From: an uncultured Gammaproteobacteria bacterium
Lineage (GTDB): Bacteria > Pseudomonadota > Gammaproteobacteria > PS1 > Pseudothioglobaceae
NCBI GenBank assembly: GCA_913047325.1
Contig: CAJWTP010000001.1
Coordinates: 45,695-109,694 of the forward strand
Direction: 5' to 3'
DNA: 64,000 nucleotides
This document shows, piece by piece, positions 21,114 through 31,218 of the stretch. Under the pieces are notes generated by a model. The model saw only the letters and a list, made by a program, of their open reading frames with translations. It was not told the DNA's origin and searched no databases. Every line of letters begins with the position of its first letter. The first letter of the stretch is position 1. A program made the position numbers and the translations under genes.

Positions 21114-21767
21114 ATGAACATTATTTTATTAGGACCTCCGGGAGCTGGCAAAGGCACGCAGGCTAGCCATATTTGTGAAAAGTTCAGTATTCCTCAAATT
21201 TCAACTGGAGATATGTTGCGTTCAGCAGTAAAAAAAGAATCTCCTTTGGGTATTGAGGCAAAAAAAGTAATGGATTCAGGCGAACTTGTCTCTGATGAAA
21301 TTATTATTGGTTTGGTAAAGGAGCGAATCAATGCTTCAGACTGTGTAAATGGCTTCATTCTAGATGGTTTTCCTCGCACTATAGTTCAAGCTGATGCGCT
21401 AAAAACAGAAGACGTAAGGATAGACTGCGTGATTGAAATTCAGGTACCTGACGAAGATATCGTCGCCAGAATATCAGGACGTAGAATCCATCTAGCTTCT
21501 GGTAGGACCTATCATATTTCATTTAATCCACCAGCTGTTCCTGGAAAAGATGATCAGACTGGTGAAGATTTAATTCATCGGGCAGATGACTATGAAGATA
21601 TTGTCCGTGAACGTTTGGGAATTTATCATGAGCAAACGCAGCCATTAGTTGATTACTATAGTGACGACAATGAAGAATATATCTCCTCATCAAAATTCAT
21701 CGCAATCAGTGGCGTTGGATCACTTAATGATGTTAGTGATAGGATTGTGAACGCTTTGAGGAGTTAG
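21114..21767 (+). CDS. adk: Adenylate kinase
   Basis: [20 protein letters not shown] and FILDGFPRT motifs. Confidence 0.98.
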   Translation: MNIILLGPPGAGKGTQASHICEKFSIPQISTGDMLRSAVKKESPLGIEAKKVMDSGELVSDEIIIGLVKERINASDCVNGFILDGFPRTIVQADALKTEDVRIDCVIEIQVPDEDIVARISGRRIHLASGRTYHISFNPPAVPGKDDQTGEDLIHRADDYEDIVRERLGIYHEQTQPLVDYYSDDNEEYISSSKFIAISGVGSLNDVSDRIVNALRS

Positions 21768-21790
21768 TCTAACTATCTGGGCAAACGTAT

Positions 21791-22066
21791 CTAGTAACGT
21801 ACGGAAAAAAATTCATGCAGCCCTTTAGATTTTAACCATTCAACTTCTACGTCTTCTACTTTTGCATAGTTAGGGCCAATATAGAGCCAATCAATAAATA
21901 ATGAGAGTTGCTCTTCTGTACCTTCTGCTACAACGTTTACGCTACCTTGCGGAGTATTTTTAACCCAACCATTAACACCTAATTCAATAGCTTTTTTCTT
22001 GGTAGCATCTCGAAAACAAACGCCCTGTACTCTACCACTAACAAGTGCCTTGATAAAGTAAGCCAC
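21791..22066 (-). CDS. acyP: Acylphosphatase
   Basis: VSGRVQGVCFRDAT...GVNGWVKNTPQGSVNVVAEG. Confidence 0.95.
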   Translation of the reverse strand: MAYFIKALVSGRVQGVCFRDATKKKAIELGVNGWVKNTPQGSVNVVAEGTEEQLSLFIDWLYIGPNYAKVEDVEVEWLKSKGLHEFFSVRY

Positions 22067-22072
22067 AATAAA

Positions 22073-22555
22073 CTAGAGAGTTATTTTAAACTTAACACGT
22101 TTGACACCATCCTCTGAACCTTTAACAAGTACTTTGTCATTATCAATATCATACTCAAGGGTTTCGCCGCTAAATGAATCAAACCCTTGAACAAGATGCG
22201 CATCCCCTAATAAGAAAACTATTCCTTTGACTACATCATAGGTTATTTCAACTGCTGTGGCTTCAATAAAGCGTGCTTGATCAGGTTGACTTTGAATATA
22301 TTTTGCTGGTTTTTGCTGGCTGCCTTTGGCGACCATACTTTCAACTTCTTCATCGCTAGATTGGACTTCAATAAGCTCTGCTGACAAAACTAGTGACCCC
22401 TGAGTTACTACAGCATCACCCATAAACTGATTAAAACCTGTACTTTCATCAACAACAACGGACATCGCTTCAATCTCAATTGGTTTATCCCTATCCTCTG
22501 GCATTGCAAAAGCCAAAGAAGACAAAAGTGACAACAATATAAATATTTTATTCAT
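22073..22555 (-). CDS. lptA: LPS transport periplasmic protein LptA
   Basis: Signal peptide followed by RDKPIEIEA...FMGDAVVTQGSL (OstA-like N domain); next to lptC. Confidence 0.9.
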   Translation of the reverse strand: MNKIFILLSLLSSLAFAMPEDRDKPIEIEAMSVVVDESTGFNQFMGDAVVTQGSLVLSAELIEVQSSDEEVESMVAKGSQQKPAKYIQSQPDQARFIEATAVEITYDVVKGIVFLLGDAHLVQGFDSFSGETLEYDIDNDKVLVKGSEDGVKRVKFKITL

Positions 22556-23498
22556 AACGACCTACGACTCCGCCCATAAGTTCAATTTTTTGTGATACAG
22601 CATTATAATACATGCCTTGCGACTTTATATTAAGGGTTTCTGACTGATAATTGGTTGGCTTGTTTGATCTATATACCTCACCATCATGAGATTGATCCAC
22701 AACGAGGTCATGGCTCAGTATTTTGGTGCCTGATTTTTGTAGAATCTCAACTTTGCCAAGTAGCCTTGTTAAATTTGCTTTCATATCTAGATCCATACCT
22801 TGTTCTGAATGAATTGTATTATCCTTAGATAGATAGGTTGATTTTTCTTTCGTCTGGTAGCGCTTTTCACCGTCAGCCAGATTAATATTCAAATCTTTAG
22901 TATTAATTATCGGTCCAGATTCTTGTTCAATACGGATATCACCTTCAAGCAGCATAGTCTCGGCGGCATTATTTATCCACATTCCTTGTGCAAAAATTTT
23001 TGCATTCTCACCAGAATAAATTACGTCTTTATCGCTGCTAATTTGTTTTGTTTTGGAATCCACAACCAATGACTCTGTTTCTATTTCATGATAGACACCC
23101 CTGGAAAGAATGTTTACTTCACCACTAAATAAAATCTCGCCTGAATCAAGTATATTGGCTCGATTTGATTTCAATATATGGTTCTCCTGGCCTGTTTCAT
23201 CGTATTGTGTAACTTTAAGGTTTAATAAAAGGACCGGGGAATCTTTAAAGTTATAATAAGTTTCAGCTTTAATATAATGCAACAACAGATCCTCATTTGA
23301 ATACTCTTTAAGGGAAAAGCCATCTATCTTTTCAAGATATGAAGTTATGTCTTCGTCCTTAATAATCTCGAGCTGTTTGTTATCTTTTTGAAAGGGATAA
23401 ATGGCAACAATGTTATCTCTAAATAACCACAACGCTATAACCAAGACTATAATAAAAGTTATGACTGATTGGGTTATCCTAGACTGAAAAATGGCCAT
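22548..23498 (-). CDS. lptC: LPS export ABC transporter periplasmic protein LptC
   Basis: N-terminal TM anchor, repeated OstA/LptC beta repeats; adjacent to lptA. Confidence 0.85.
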   Translation of the reverse strand: MAIFQSRITQSVITFIIVLVIALWLFRDNIVAIYPFQKDNKQLEIIKDEDITSYLEKIDGFSLKEYSNEDLLLHYIKAETYYNFKDSPVLLLNLKVTQYDETGQENHILKSNRANILDSGEILFSGEVNILSRGVYHEIETESLVVDSKTKQISSDKDVIYSGENAKIFAQGMWINNAAETMLLEGDIRIEQESGPIINTKDLNINLADGEKRYQTKEKSTYLSKDNTIHSEQGMDLDMKANLTRLLGKVEILQKSGTKILSHDLVVDQSHDGEVYRSNKPTNYQSETLNIKSQGMYYNAVSQKIELMGGVVGRYE

Positions 23499-24069
23499 TA
23501 CTCTGGATCAAAGAATACAGGGGTTATACGGAATCACGCCGAATAAAAAATTAGATATAGAATTCATTGAAAATATCATTACCGCACATCAAGTCAAAAT
23601 TCTCCAATACCGACATAAAACTCAAGACTACCAACTAAAACTAGATGAAGCGCAACAGTTACGTGAACTATGCTTAACACATAATACTTTATTTATTGTT
23701 AACGATGATATCAACCTTTGTGAAAAAGTTGGTGCGCATGGAGTTCATCTTGGACAACGTGATAAATCAGCTACCGAAGCTAGATATAAACTAGGTAAAC
23801 AGGCAATAATCGGCGTCTCATGCTACAACGAAATAGGCTTGGCCCTTGAAGCAGAAAGATCAGGGGCTAGCTATGTCGCCTTTGGCGCCTTATTTCCTTC
23901 AACAACTAAGCCAAATGCCAAACATTGCAAATTGTCAGTAATCAAGAGTGCGAAAAAACGAATAAATATACCAATCGTGGGAATCGGTGGTGTTACCTTT
24001 GAAAATCAAAGTTTAGCGTTTAATGCCGGTTGCAATGCAGTAGCAATGCTGGACGGCTTATTTACCTAG
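23491..24069 (+). CDS. thiE: Thiamine-phosphate synthase
   Basis: GLYGITPN; LQYRHK; FIVNDDINLCEKVGAHGVHLGQRD; ASYVAFGALFPSTTKP. Confidence 0.95.
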   Translation: MAITLDQRIQGLYGITPNKKLDIEFIENIITAHQVKILQYRHKTQDYQLKLDEAQQLRELCLTHNTLFIVNDDINLCEKVGAHGVHLGQRDKSATEARYKLGKQAIIGVSCYNEIGLALEAERSGASYVAFGALFPSTTKPNAKHCKLSVIKSAKKRINIPIVGIGGVTFENQSLAFNAGCNAVAMLDGLFT

Positions 24070-24103
24070 TTAAAGGCAAGTGCAATTTATTATTAATGAT
24101 AAC

Positions 24104-24802
24104 TTAGTAAAGTTTTTTTGTTGGTCTCTTACCATATTCTTTTTCACTCAAATAGTTTGAAATATAGCCTTGCCTCGTCCATAAAAGTTGATAATATAAA
24201 TTTTGGATTTCTGCGACGGTTGATTCCTTCACTGCCTTTAATGACAAAAGATTGTCCTTCCAATTTGTTAGTCTTGGGTAACGATCTTTTTCAATAATGG
24301 GCTTATAAATTTGCTCTAAATAGTTCAACCTTTGAAATATAGGCGCATAACTTGCGTCCACCAAAGAAAACTGTTTACCGTTGAAGAATGGTTCAGCCCA
24401 TAGATACTCTTCAACTCGATCAAAATCATCGAGCAACTCCTCTAATGTGCTCTCAAAGTCGATTTTTCCCTCTTTAATGGTTAACTGAAAAGTGTACAAG
24501 CTAATATTGTTAGAGAATTCAACCCAGCTCCTATTTATTGCCTTCAACAGTAAATCTTTTGGTTGGAGTGTTGGCGGGTACGCTTCATCAATGTATTCAT
24601 TGATTACAACTGATTCAAAAATCACCGTGTCATCAACAATCATTATGGGTACTTTTTTTAGTGGTGATATAGACAAAAACCAATCAGGCGGATTACCTAA
24701 ATCGATATACTCTATATCATAATCAACATCTTTATATTGTAGTGTGATTGCTACTCTTTGTACAAAAGGGCAGGCCTTATAACTGACAAATTTCAGTGCC
24801 AT
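24104..24802 (-). CDS. Glutathione S-transferase family protein
   Basis: Thioredoxin-like N-terminus CPFVQRVAITLQYK, KKVPIM, FESVVINEYIDE. Confidence 0.9.
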   Translation of the reverse strand: MALKFVSYKACPFVQRVAITLQYKDVDYDIEYIDLGNPPDWFLSISPLKKVPIMIVDDTVIFESVVINEYIDEAYPPTLQPKDLLLKAINRSWVEFSNNISLYTFQLTIKEGKIDFESTLEELLDDFDRVEEYLWAEPFFNGKQFSLVDASYAPIFQRLNYLEQIYKPIIEKDRYPRLTNWKDNLLSLKAVKESTVAEIQNLYYQLLWTRQGYISNYLSEKEYGKRPTKKLY

Positions 24803-24853
24803 ACTTTTTCCTTAATAAAGACTTCAAAAACTGGCATGATAAGTTTTTTAAAC

Positions 24854-25996
24854 CTAAATTAGCTGATTAAATCTAGAATTATTTTGATATTCATAGCCTC
24901 CACGGATACCATTCTTCGTCAAAACTAATTGCCATAGTTGATTGCGCCTTGCACGAAAACTGCCAGCACACATTAACAAATAATACTGCCACATACGTTG
25001 GAATCTTTCGTCATATGAGTCTTTCAGTTTGCTTAGATTATTTTGAAAGTTTTCATGCCAAGCCATCAATGTTTTATCGTAGTCTTGCCCAAAACTATGC
25101 CAATCTTCTATGACAAAAAGATCCTCAATTGCTGCACTAATCTGATTTGCAGATGGTGTCATACCATTTGGAAATATGTATTTATTTATCCATGAATCGG
25201 TTGCTTGAACTGAACTATTCCTGCCAATCGTATGCAGCAAAAACAATCCATCGTCCTTTAAGCATCGATGAGCTACTTTCATGTAGGTTTTATAATTCTT
25301 ATAGCCCACATGTTCAAACATCCCAATTGAAATAATACGATCGTATTGAGTATTTAGTTCTCGATAATCCTTCAGTTCAAAGCTAACGTCTAAACCTTTG
25401 CAAGATTCCTTGGCATATTGTTCCTGCTCTTTTGAGATAGTTATGCCGTAAACATTTACCTCGTAGTTTTCAGCTGTATACTTAGCGAAGCCACCCCAAC
25501 CACAACCAATTTCTAGAACTTTCATTCCAGGCTTTAAATGCATTTTTCGGCAAATCAAATCCATTTTGTCGACTTGTGCCTGATCTAAATCTTTGGCATG
25601 CCTCCAATAAGCACAAGAATAGTTCATTCTCTTGTCAAGCATCAAAGAAAAAAGATTGTTACCCATATCGTAATGCTTTTCACCAACTATATAAGCCCTG
25701 CCCTTACTCTGGGTGTTAAACAAATATGCACTCAGAAAAGTCAATAGCACTGAAGGATTAGTGGCTTTGACTTTTTTATCCAGATGGGCACTAAGCAACC
25801 TGACAGCCAACTGGTCTAATGCATCACAATCCCACCAACCATCCATATAACTCTCGCCAAAAGCCAAAGTGCCGCCACTGAGAACACGCGCATAAAAGTC
25901 ATCATTATGAACTTGAATGTCGTATGGCCTTTGTCCATTAATTCTGATGTCAGCAGATTCCAGTAATTCCGTAACTGTAGTTTTAAATTTGGACAT
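24854..25996 (-). CDS. cfa: Cyclopropane-fatty-acyl-phospholipid synthase
   Basis: GEKHYDMGNNLFSLMLDKRMNYSCAYW; LEIGCGWGGFAKY; SIGMFEHVG. Confidence 0.95.
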   Translation of the reverse strand: MSKFKTTVTELLESADIRINGQRPYDIQVHNDDFYARVLSGGTLAFGESYMDGWWDCDALDQLAVRLLSAHLDKKVKATNPSVLLTFLSAYLFNTQSKGRAYIVGEKHYDMGNNLFSLMLDKRMNYSCAYWRHAKDLDQAQVDKMDLICRKMHLKPGMKVLEIGCGWGGFAKYTAENYEVNVYGITISKEQEQYAKESCKGLDVSFELKDYRELNTQYDRIISIGMFEHVGYKNYKTYMKVAHRCLKDDGLFLLHTIGRNSSVQATDSWINKYIFPNGMTPSANQISAAIEDLFVIEDWHSFGQDYDKTLMAWHENFQNNLSKLKDSYDERFQRMWQYYLLMCAGSFRARRNQLWQLVLTKNGIRGGYEYQNNSRFNQLI

Positions 25997-26080
25997 GCGT
26001 TATTATAAAAAATAATAATAAAACAAGCATAATCTTACCATAGAAGTTTTGACCTTAAAAGAGATGGAGATCAATCCATA

Positions 26081-26596
26081 TTAACAATCAGCAGAATAGG
26101 TCCTGAAAATCACTAAAACACTCAATAACATAAACAAAACAAAAAAAATCAAAGACCAGCCTGCCATGCTCAGTCCTAAAAATTGCCAAGATATTTCAGC
26201 ACAATTCCCGTCTCCCATAAATAAAGCATTTAATACATCCGCAAATGGAAAAACTTCCAAAATATACTCTAAAGGGGGGCCGCAAAGCGGCACCTGATCT
26301 TCCGGAAGACCTTGCAACCATACCTGACGACCTGCAACCCAGGAACCAAAAGCAGATGCAACAAGGATGACCCCAGAATAAATCTTATAAATATACGGTT
26401 TAGGATTGTGAAAATATGCAATAAATGTAGTTAAACCGACAACACAATAAAGAAATTGTTGGGTAATGCATAATGGGCATGCCTCTAGACCAAGAATTTT
26501 TATACTATAAGCTGCATATCCAATAATGACGCCTACTGCCAAAAAAATTAACAAGTGGATCTGGCGAACTGAAAGTTGTCGGAATAAGACGCTCAA
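26081..26596 (-). CDS. dsbB: Disulfide bond formation protein DsbB
   Basis: Four TM segments; ACPLCITQQ motif and second periplasmic Cys pair VPLCG...GNCAE. Confidence 0.93.
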   Translation of the reverse strand: MSVLFRQLSVRQIHLLIFLAVGVIIGYAAYSIKILGLEACPLCITQQFLYCVVGLTTFIAYFHNPKPYIYKIYSGVILVASAFGSWVAGRQVWLQGLPEDQVPLCGPPLEYILEVFPFADVLNALFMGDGNCAEISWQFLGLSMAGWSLIFFVLFMLLSVLVIFRTYSADC

Positions 26597-26702
26597 AAGA
26601 AAAACTAAGTTGATTCTAGAAGATTGACAGCAATCTTACCATAAGCTTAACAAGGGAGTAGAAAATGTCACGCATCTAGCTCAATCAGTTGTCATAAAAA
26701 AA

Positions 26703-27290
26703 TCAAGCTCCTTTTCCATATCTCGCTAATTCTTCCTCGTCATCAGCTCTTGGTTTGGCAAAAAAATCCCTAATCATGGGGATAAAAAACTCTAATGGCT
26801 TTGAATCATAGTCGGAATCAAAACAGTTTTGATCATAGTTATGGCAGAAATGAATTGTGTCCTCGTACCAAGGACTATCGATAAACCTTTCACGTGCATT
26901 TCTATCTCCCCCGCAATGATGCGCATAGTAATACATTTGAAAAACTCCATGATGTTTGACAATCCAGTAAATCTTTACAGATACAAAAGGTCTCAAAAGG
27001 GCAGCGGCCATTTCTGAGTGTGAATAAGGTGCAAGACTATCTCCAATATCATGAAAAAGGACTGCCATAATCATCTCCGTATCTTCGCCCGCACGAAGAG
27101 CCCTAGTAGCACCTTGAAGAGAATGGTCAAGGCGATTGATTTGATAACCTGAGATTGAGTTTTGAAGACCTTTAAGCGCCTCAATTAATCGATTAGGTAA
27201 GTCTGACTTAAACTTATCCTCGAGCTTATCTAGAAAGGCGTAGTCCTCTGCGGTACCATTTTCCATTTTTCTGAAGTTGACCTTATCCAT
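26703..27290 (-). CDS. HD-domain protein, possible HD-domain diiron enzyme
   Basis: INRLDHSLQGATRAL...AVLFHDIGD...SHSEM...KHHG...CHNYDQ: H-HD-H-H-D candidate metal ligands; downstream of soxG on the same strand. Confidence 0.75.
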   Translation of the reverse strand: MDKVNFRKMENGTAEDYAFLDKLEDKFKSDLPNRLIEALKGLQNSISGYQINRLDHSLQGATRALRAGEDTEMIMAVLFHDIGDSLAPYSHSEMAAALLRPFVSVKIYWIVKHHGVFQMYYYAHHCGGDRNARERFIDSPWYEDTIHFCHNYDQNCFDSDYDSKPLEFFIPMIRDFFAKPRADDEEELARYGKGA

Positions 27291-27316
27291 AAATCGACTC
27301 CTAAAAGTAAGAAAGC

Positions 27317-27955
27317 TTAGAGACGTTTTACACTATCCACAAGTAAAGCCGCAACATAGTGAGAGAATGAGTGCCTAACAAGCATTGTTAATTCATTCTT
27401 TTCCTCTTGATAGACTATCACTGGTGCTTTGCCAAAGGTTGTAGAGACAACCTTCCCTATTGTTAATTTTGCATTCAAGTCATAGCTCATCCAGCGCGAA
27501 AGTAACTCGTTTGTCTTGCCTCCTTTAAATATCAAAGTGCCATACGCTGCACTATTGTCAACTAGCGACATAACATCAGGCAAGCTGTTTTTCCTCTTCC
27601 ACAATAGGTCCCTTTGGAATTGAGAGTGAACAATCCAAAACTCGTCTGGACTTATCCATAAACAACTTAAATTATCATTACCCCTGGTGATTGAAAGTGG
27701 TTTCGGCAATTCAAGGCCAAATTCGTTTAACGTAATTCTGTTGCTTTCTTTTTCGTCTTTAGATGTACGCAATATAGCTATCGCCTTGTCATTTAGCTCA
27801 TAGCATGACAGGTCTTTTTGGTTAATCAGGTAGCCATCGTCATCCGTTAAAGATTCAAATGTCGATGCAAAAATTAGCTGAAAGCTTGTTTTCAAATTAT
27901 TCATTGCCATCCACCTTTTCACCATTGGGATCATAGAAAACACTACTCGAAACAT
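27317..27955 (-). CDS. soxG: Sarcosine oxidase gamma subunit
   Basis: Position after soxA; LWISPDEFWIVH and SLVDNSAAYGTLIFKGGKTNELLSRW; true start likely MNNLKTSF at the soxA stop. Confidence 0.85.
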   Translation of the reverse strand: MFRVVFSMIPMVKRWMAMNNLKTSFQLIFASTFESLTDDDGYLINQKDLSCYELNDKAIAILRTSKDEKESNRITLNEFGLELPKPLSITRGNDNLSCLWISPDEFWIVHSQFQRDLLWKRKNSLPDVMSLVDNSAAYGTLIFKGGKTNELLSRWMSYDLNAKLTIGKVVSTTFGKAPVIVYQEEKNELTMLVRHSFSHYVAALLVDSVKRL

Positions 27956-30917
27956 CGCACGGGATTTCTTTCAATCCTTGTCTTTTTTGGACAATTTTCA
28001 CAATCACGGTATCGCCTAATTTATTCAGGCCATTCTGCAATTGTGCCAACGCAATGGATCTCCTTAATATTGGACTAAAATAACTTGAAGTGACATAACC
28101 GATTGAACTCCTCTTGTCGTCAACGATATGCGAGCCTTCCGGTATTACAACCGCAGCATCCTTAGTCAAAAGCCCAACCAACTGGAGTCTATCATCTTTG
28201 ACCAATGCTTCAATCGTAAAAGACCGGCGACCGACATAGGAAAAGGGTTTATCCTTGGCCAATATCCAGCTCATATTTACATCCATCGGTGTCATCGATC
28301 CGTCTGTATCTTGACCTACAATAATAAAACCTTTCTCGGCTCTCAGAACATGCATAGATTCCGTACCATAAGGCGTAATATTCCACCTTTTCCCAAGCGC
28401 CTGCACTTGATCCCAGATATAGCGACCATAATTAGCCTCTACATTAATCTCGTAGGCTAACTCTCCCGAGAAACTGATGCGCATGATACGCGCATCAACG
28501 CCACAAACGGTTCCTTGACGCCACTGCATGAATTTGAATTTTTCGCGATCAAACTCAACGTCTTGGCAAAGTACCTTCATTAGTTGACGAGCACTAGGGC
28601 CGACAATTGCAACCGTCGAGAATTGGTCGGTGATGCTATTAAGATGGACATCTAAATCACTCCATTCGGTCTGAAGCCACATCTCCAAGGCAGAGTAGAC
28701 ACTTGCAGCTCCGCCAGTTGTAGTTGTCATGATAAAGTGGTTGTCATTAATACAAGAAGAAACACCATCATCTGCAATCATGCCTTTTTCGTCACACATC
28801 AATCCATAGCGGCAACTCCCAGGCGCAAGCTTCATCCATGCATTGGTATATACTCTTGATAAAAACTCTCTAGCGTCAGGCCCCTGAACATCAATCTTGC
28901 CAAGAGTGGAAGCGTCCATCATACCGAGCGATGTTCTTGCAGCAAGACATTCTCTGTGTACTGCCTGATGGATATCTTCGCCAGATTTTGGATAGTACCA
29001 AGGGCGGTACCACTGGCCAACTACTTCAAACTCGGCCCCATTTGCAACATGTGAGTCGTGAATAGTTGTAAAGCGTTGAGGATCAAAATAAGCGCCATTT
29101 TCTCGACCGGCTAGAGCACCAAAATCAACGCCACTATATGCAGGACGGAAAGTTGTAGTTCCGACTTCAGACATAGGCTTACCTAGGAGTTTTGCTGCAA
29201 CCGCAATACCATTGATATTACCGGTTTTGCCTTGGTCAGTACCAAAACCCATTGCCGTATAGCGCTTGATATGTTCAATTGAGCGGTAGCCCTCTCTAAT
29301 AGATATAGCAACATCCGTTGTTGTTACATCATTTTGCAGATCAAGAAAAACTTTAGGACGATTAATGATCGATGTAGGTGTAAAGAACGGACTTACACGA
29401 TAAGGGTTATTATGGTTTTCGCTTAATTTTTCAATCTTAGGATTTTTATTAATACCTAAAGATTGTAATGTTAGTTTTGCTTTATTTCTACCATCAACAA
29501 TCGCATCCTGCCAATCGCTAGTACCGTCTACTGCACCACAAACTTGCCTATTGCTAGGCAGGTCTCCAGTTAGGAATGACTGAGAATCTTCATTGAAATA
29601 TGTTTTTGATCCGCTATGGCAATTGAGGTGAACCACAGGGTTAAAGCCACCAGAACTTGCCAATAAATCGCAGTTCAGAGACTCTATTTCGTTACCAACC
29701 TCCCAATCTGAGTTTTTATATATTGCAGGGGCAATGTCGACACTCTTTACCCTGTTAGAGCCGTGCGCTTTAACAACCGCGTAACCTTGAAAAATCTTAA
29801 TACCGCTGTTTTTTAGCTCTTCTGCAAAAGGATTATTGGCGCCATCAGGTCTCACATCAATAACCATGCAACTTATATCATTTGTAATTAGGTCTTTGGC
29901 TGTTTGATAGATAGTGTCATTATTACCGTAGATAATTGGATTATTTCCGGAAATAACGCCAAACTCATTCAGATAGCGCCTTACCGATTGACTGAGCATA
30001 ATATTGCTCAAATCGTTAGCCTCGAAGAGCATTGGTCGTTCGTGAGCGCCGGTTGCCAAAATAACTTCTTTTACCCTAACCTTATGATTGATTTTTCTTG
30101 GCGTCTGGATTTTTCTATCTGCAAGAGATTGAGCAGTTGTGATTGTTTCAAGAACCTCTACAAAGTTTTGATCATGCCAAGCATAAGCAGTTGAGTTACA
30201 AAGCACTGTAAAGCGATCTGAATGCTCTTTTCTAAAAACATTTAAATCTGCAACGCTACTTTTAAGCCACTCTTTGGCTGAATTGTCAGAGCACAACTCG
30301 CTAATAATCTCACCACCAAGCCTTGGACGTTCATCAACCAAAATCACTCTTTCATTTTCTGAATTATTTAATACCTCCATGGCGGCAGAAATTCCTGCAA
30401 CACCGGCTCCGATAATTAACACTTCAGCGTGATGATGAATATGCTCGTAGACATCAACATCCTCTTCAGTTGGAGATTCGGAAAATCCCGAGAGTGCCCG
30501 AATACTGTTTTCTACTTTAGCCCAGACTTTTTGCTTGATAAAAGTTTTATAGTAAAATCCAGCTGGCATAAAGCGATGCAGTGGCTTAATGAATGCACGT
30601 AAATCAAGGCCATTCGGGCTTGTTGCGCTTTTTGCACATAAACCGTCATACAACAGAATCTCTGTTGCCTTGAGGTTGGGAGTGTAGCGTCCCCCGAACT
30701 CTAAAGAGATTAGTGCGTTTGGTTCCTCAACTCCAGCAGCCATGAGACCGCGTTTACGACCGTATTTAAAACTTCTAGTCAATAAAGTAACGTCGTTAGC
30801 CAGCAATGCAGAGGCTAAAGTGTCTCCTTCAAAACCTTTATATATCTTATTATTGAATATAAAAGTGATTAGCTTTGAGCGGTCTATTTGGTTGTCTGGA
30901 TGCTGTTCAACTCTCAT
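27897..30917 (-). CDS. soxA: Sarcosine oxidase alpha subunit
   Basis: 1006 aa; N-terminal GDTLASALLAND, dinucleotide fold HAEVLIIGAGVAGISAA, C-terminal GcvT-like domain. Confidence 0.96.
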   Translation of the reverse strand: MRVEQHPDNQIDRSKLITFIFNNKIYKGFEGDTLASALLANDVTLLTRSFKYGRKRGLMAAGVEEPNALISLEFGGRYTPNLKATEILLYDGLCAKSATSPNGLDLRAFIKPLHRFMPAGFYYKTFIKQKVWAKVENSIRALSGFSESPTEEDVDVYEHIHHHAEVLIIGAGVAGISAAMEVLNNSENERVILVDERPRLGGEIISELCSDNSAKEWLKSSVADLNVFRKEHSDRFTVLCNSTAYAWHDQNFVEVLETITTAQSLADRKIQTPRKINHKVRVKEVILATGAHERPMLFEANDLSNIMLSQSVRRYLNEFGVISGNNPIIYGNNDTIYQTAKDLITNDISCMVIDVRPDGANNPFAEELKNSGIKIFQGYAVVKAHGSNRVKSVDIAPAIYKNSDWEVGNEIESLNCDLLASSGGFNPVVHLNCHSGSKTYFNEDSQSFLTGDLPSNRQVCGAVDGTSDWQDAIVDGRNKAKLTLQSLGINKNPKIEKLSENHNNPYRVSPFFTPTSIINRPKVFLDLQNDVTTTDVAISIREGYRSIEHIKRYTAMGFGTDQGKTGNINGIAVAAKLLGKPMSEVGTTTFRPAYSGVDFGALAGRENGAYFDPQRFTTIHDSHVANGAEFEVVGQWYRPWYYPKSGEDIHQAVHRECLAARTSLGMMDASTLGKIDVQGPDAREFLSRVYTNAWMKLAPGSCRYGLMCDEKGMIADDGVSSCINDNHFIMTTTTGGAASVYSALEMWLQTEWSDLDVHLNSITDQFSTVAIVGPSARQLMKVLCQDVEFDREKFKFMQWRQGTVCGVDARIMRISFSGELAYEINVEANYGRYIWDQVQALGKRWNITPYGTESMHVLRAEKGFIIVGQDTDGSMTPMDVNMSWILAKDKPFSYVGRRSFTIEALVKDDRLQLVGLLTKDAAVVIPEGSHIVDDKRSSIGYVTSSYFSPILRRSIALAQLQNGLNKLGDTVIVKIVQKRQGLKEIPCDVSSSVFYDPNGEKVDGNE

Positions 30918-31198
30918 GATTCTTGCTCGCTGATTTCAGTTCCGAAAGGCTCCACCTGTAATATTTCATGGCTTATGGTTGAACGCTTAACTATGAAATA
31001 CTTACGACAACCGTTGGCATGAACCCACTGCTCCCAATGATCGCCCTTGTGGTTTGTCCTATAGAAAACATAGTCAGCCCAATCTTTATCACTAATAGCT
31101 TCGGGGTTTTTTGGACGTGCAATGAACGCCTCACCAGCAGCCGAAAATTCATTCTGCTCTCTTTCCTCGTTACAATATGGACAATATAATAAAAACAT
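30914..31198 (-). CDS. soxD: Sarcosine oxidase delta subunit
   Basis: 94 aa; YCPYCNEEREQNEF...HWEQWVHANGCRKYF; between soxB and soxA. Confidence 0.95.
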   Translation of the reverse strand: MFLLYCPYCNEEREQNEFSAAGEAFIARPKNPEAISDKDWADYVFYRTNHKGDHWEQWVHANGCRKYFIVKRSTISHEILQVEPFGTEISEQES

Positions 31199-31218
31199 AA
31201 TCTTGTATAGTTAGTAAA

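Noticed and set aside
27128-30933. Forward-strand ORFs opposite the soxA region (e.g. 28128-28460, 29904-30194)
   Set aside because: Antisense shadow ORFs of soxA; no family resemblance.
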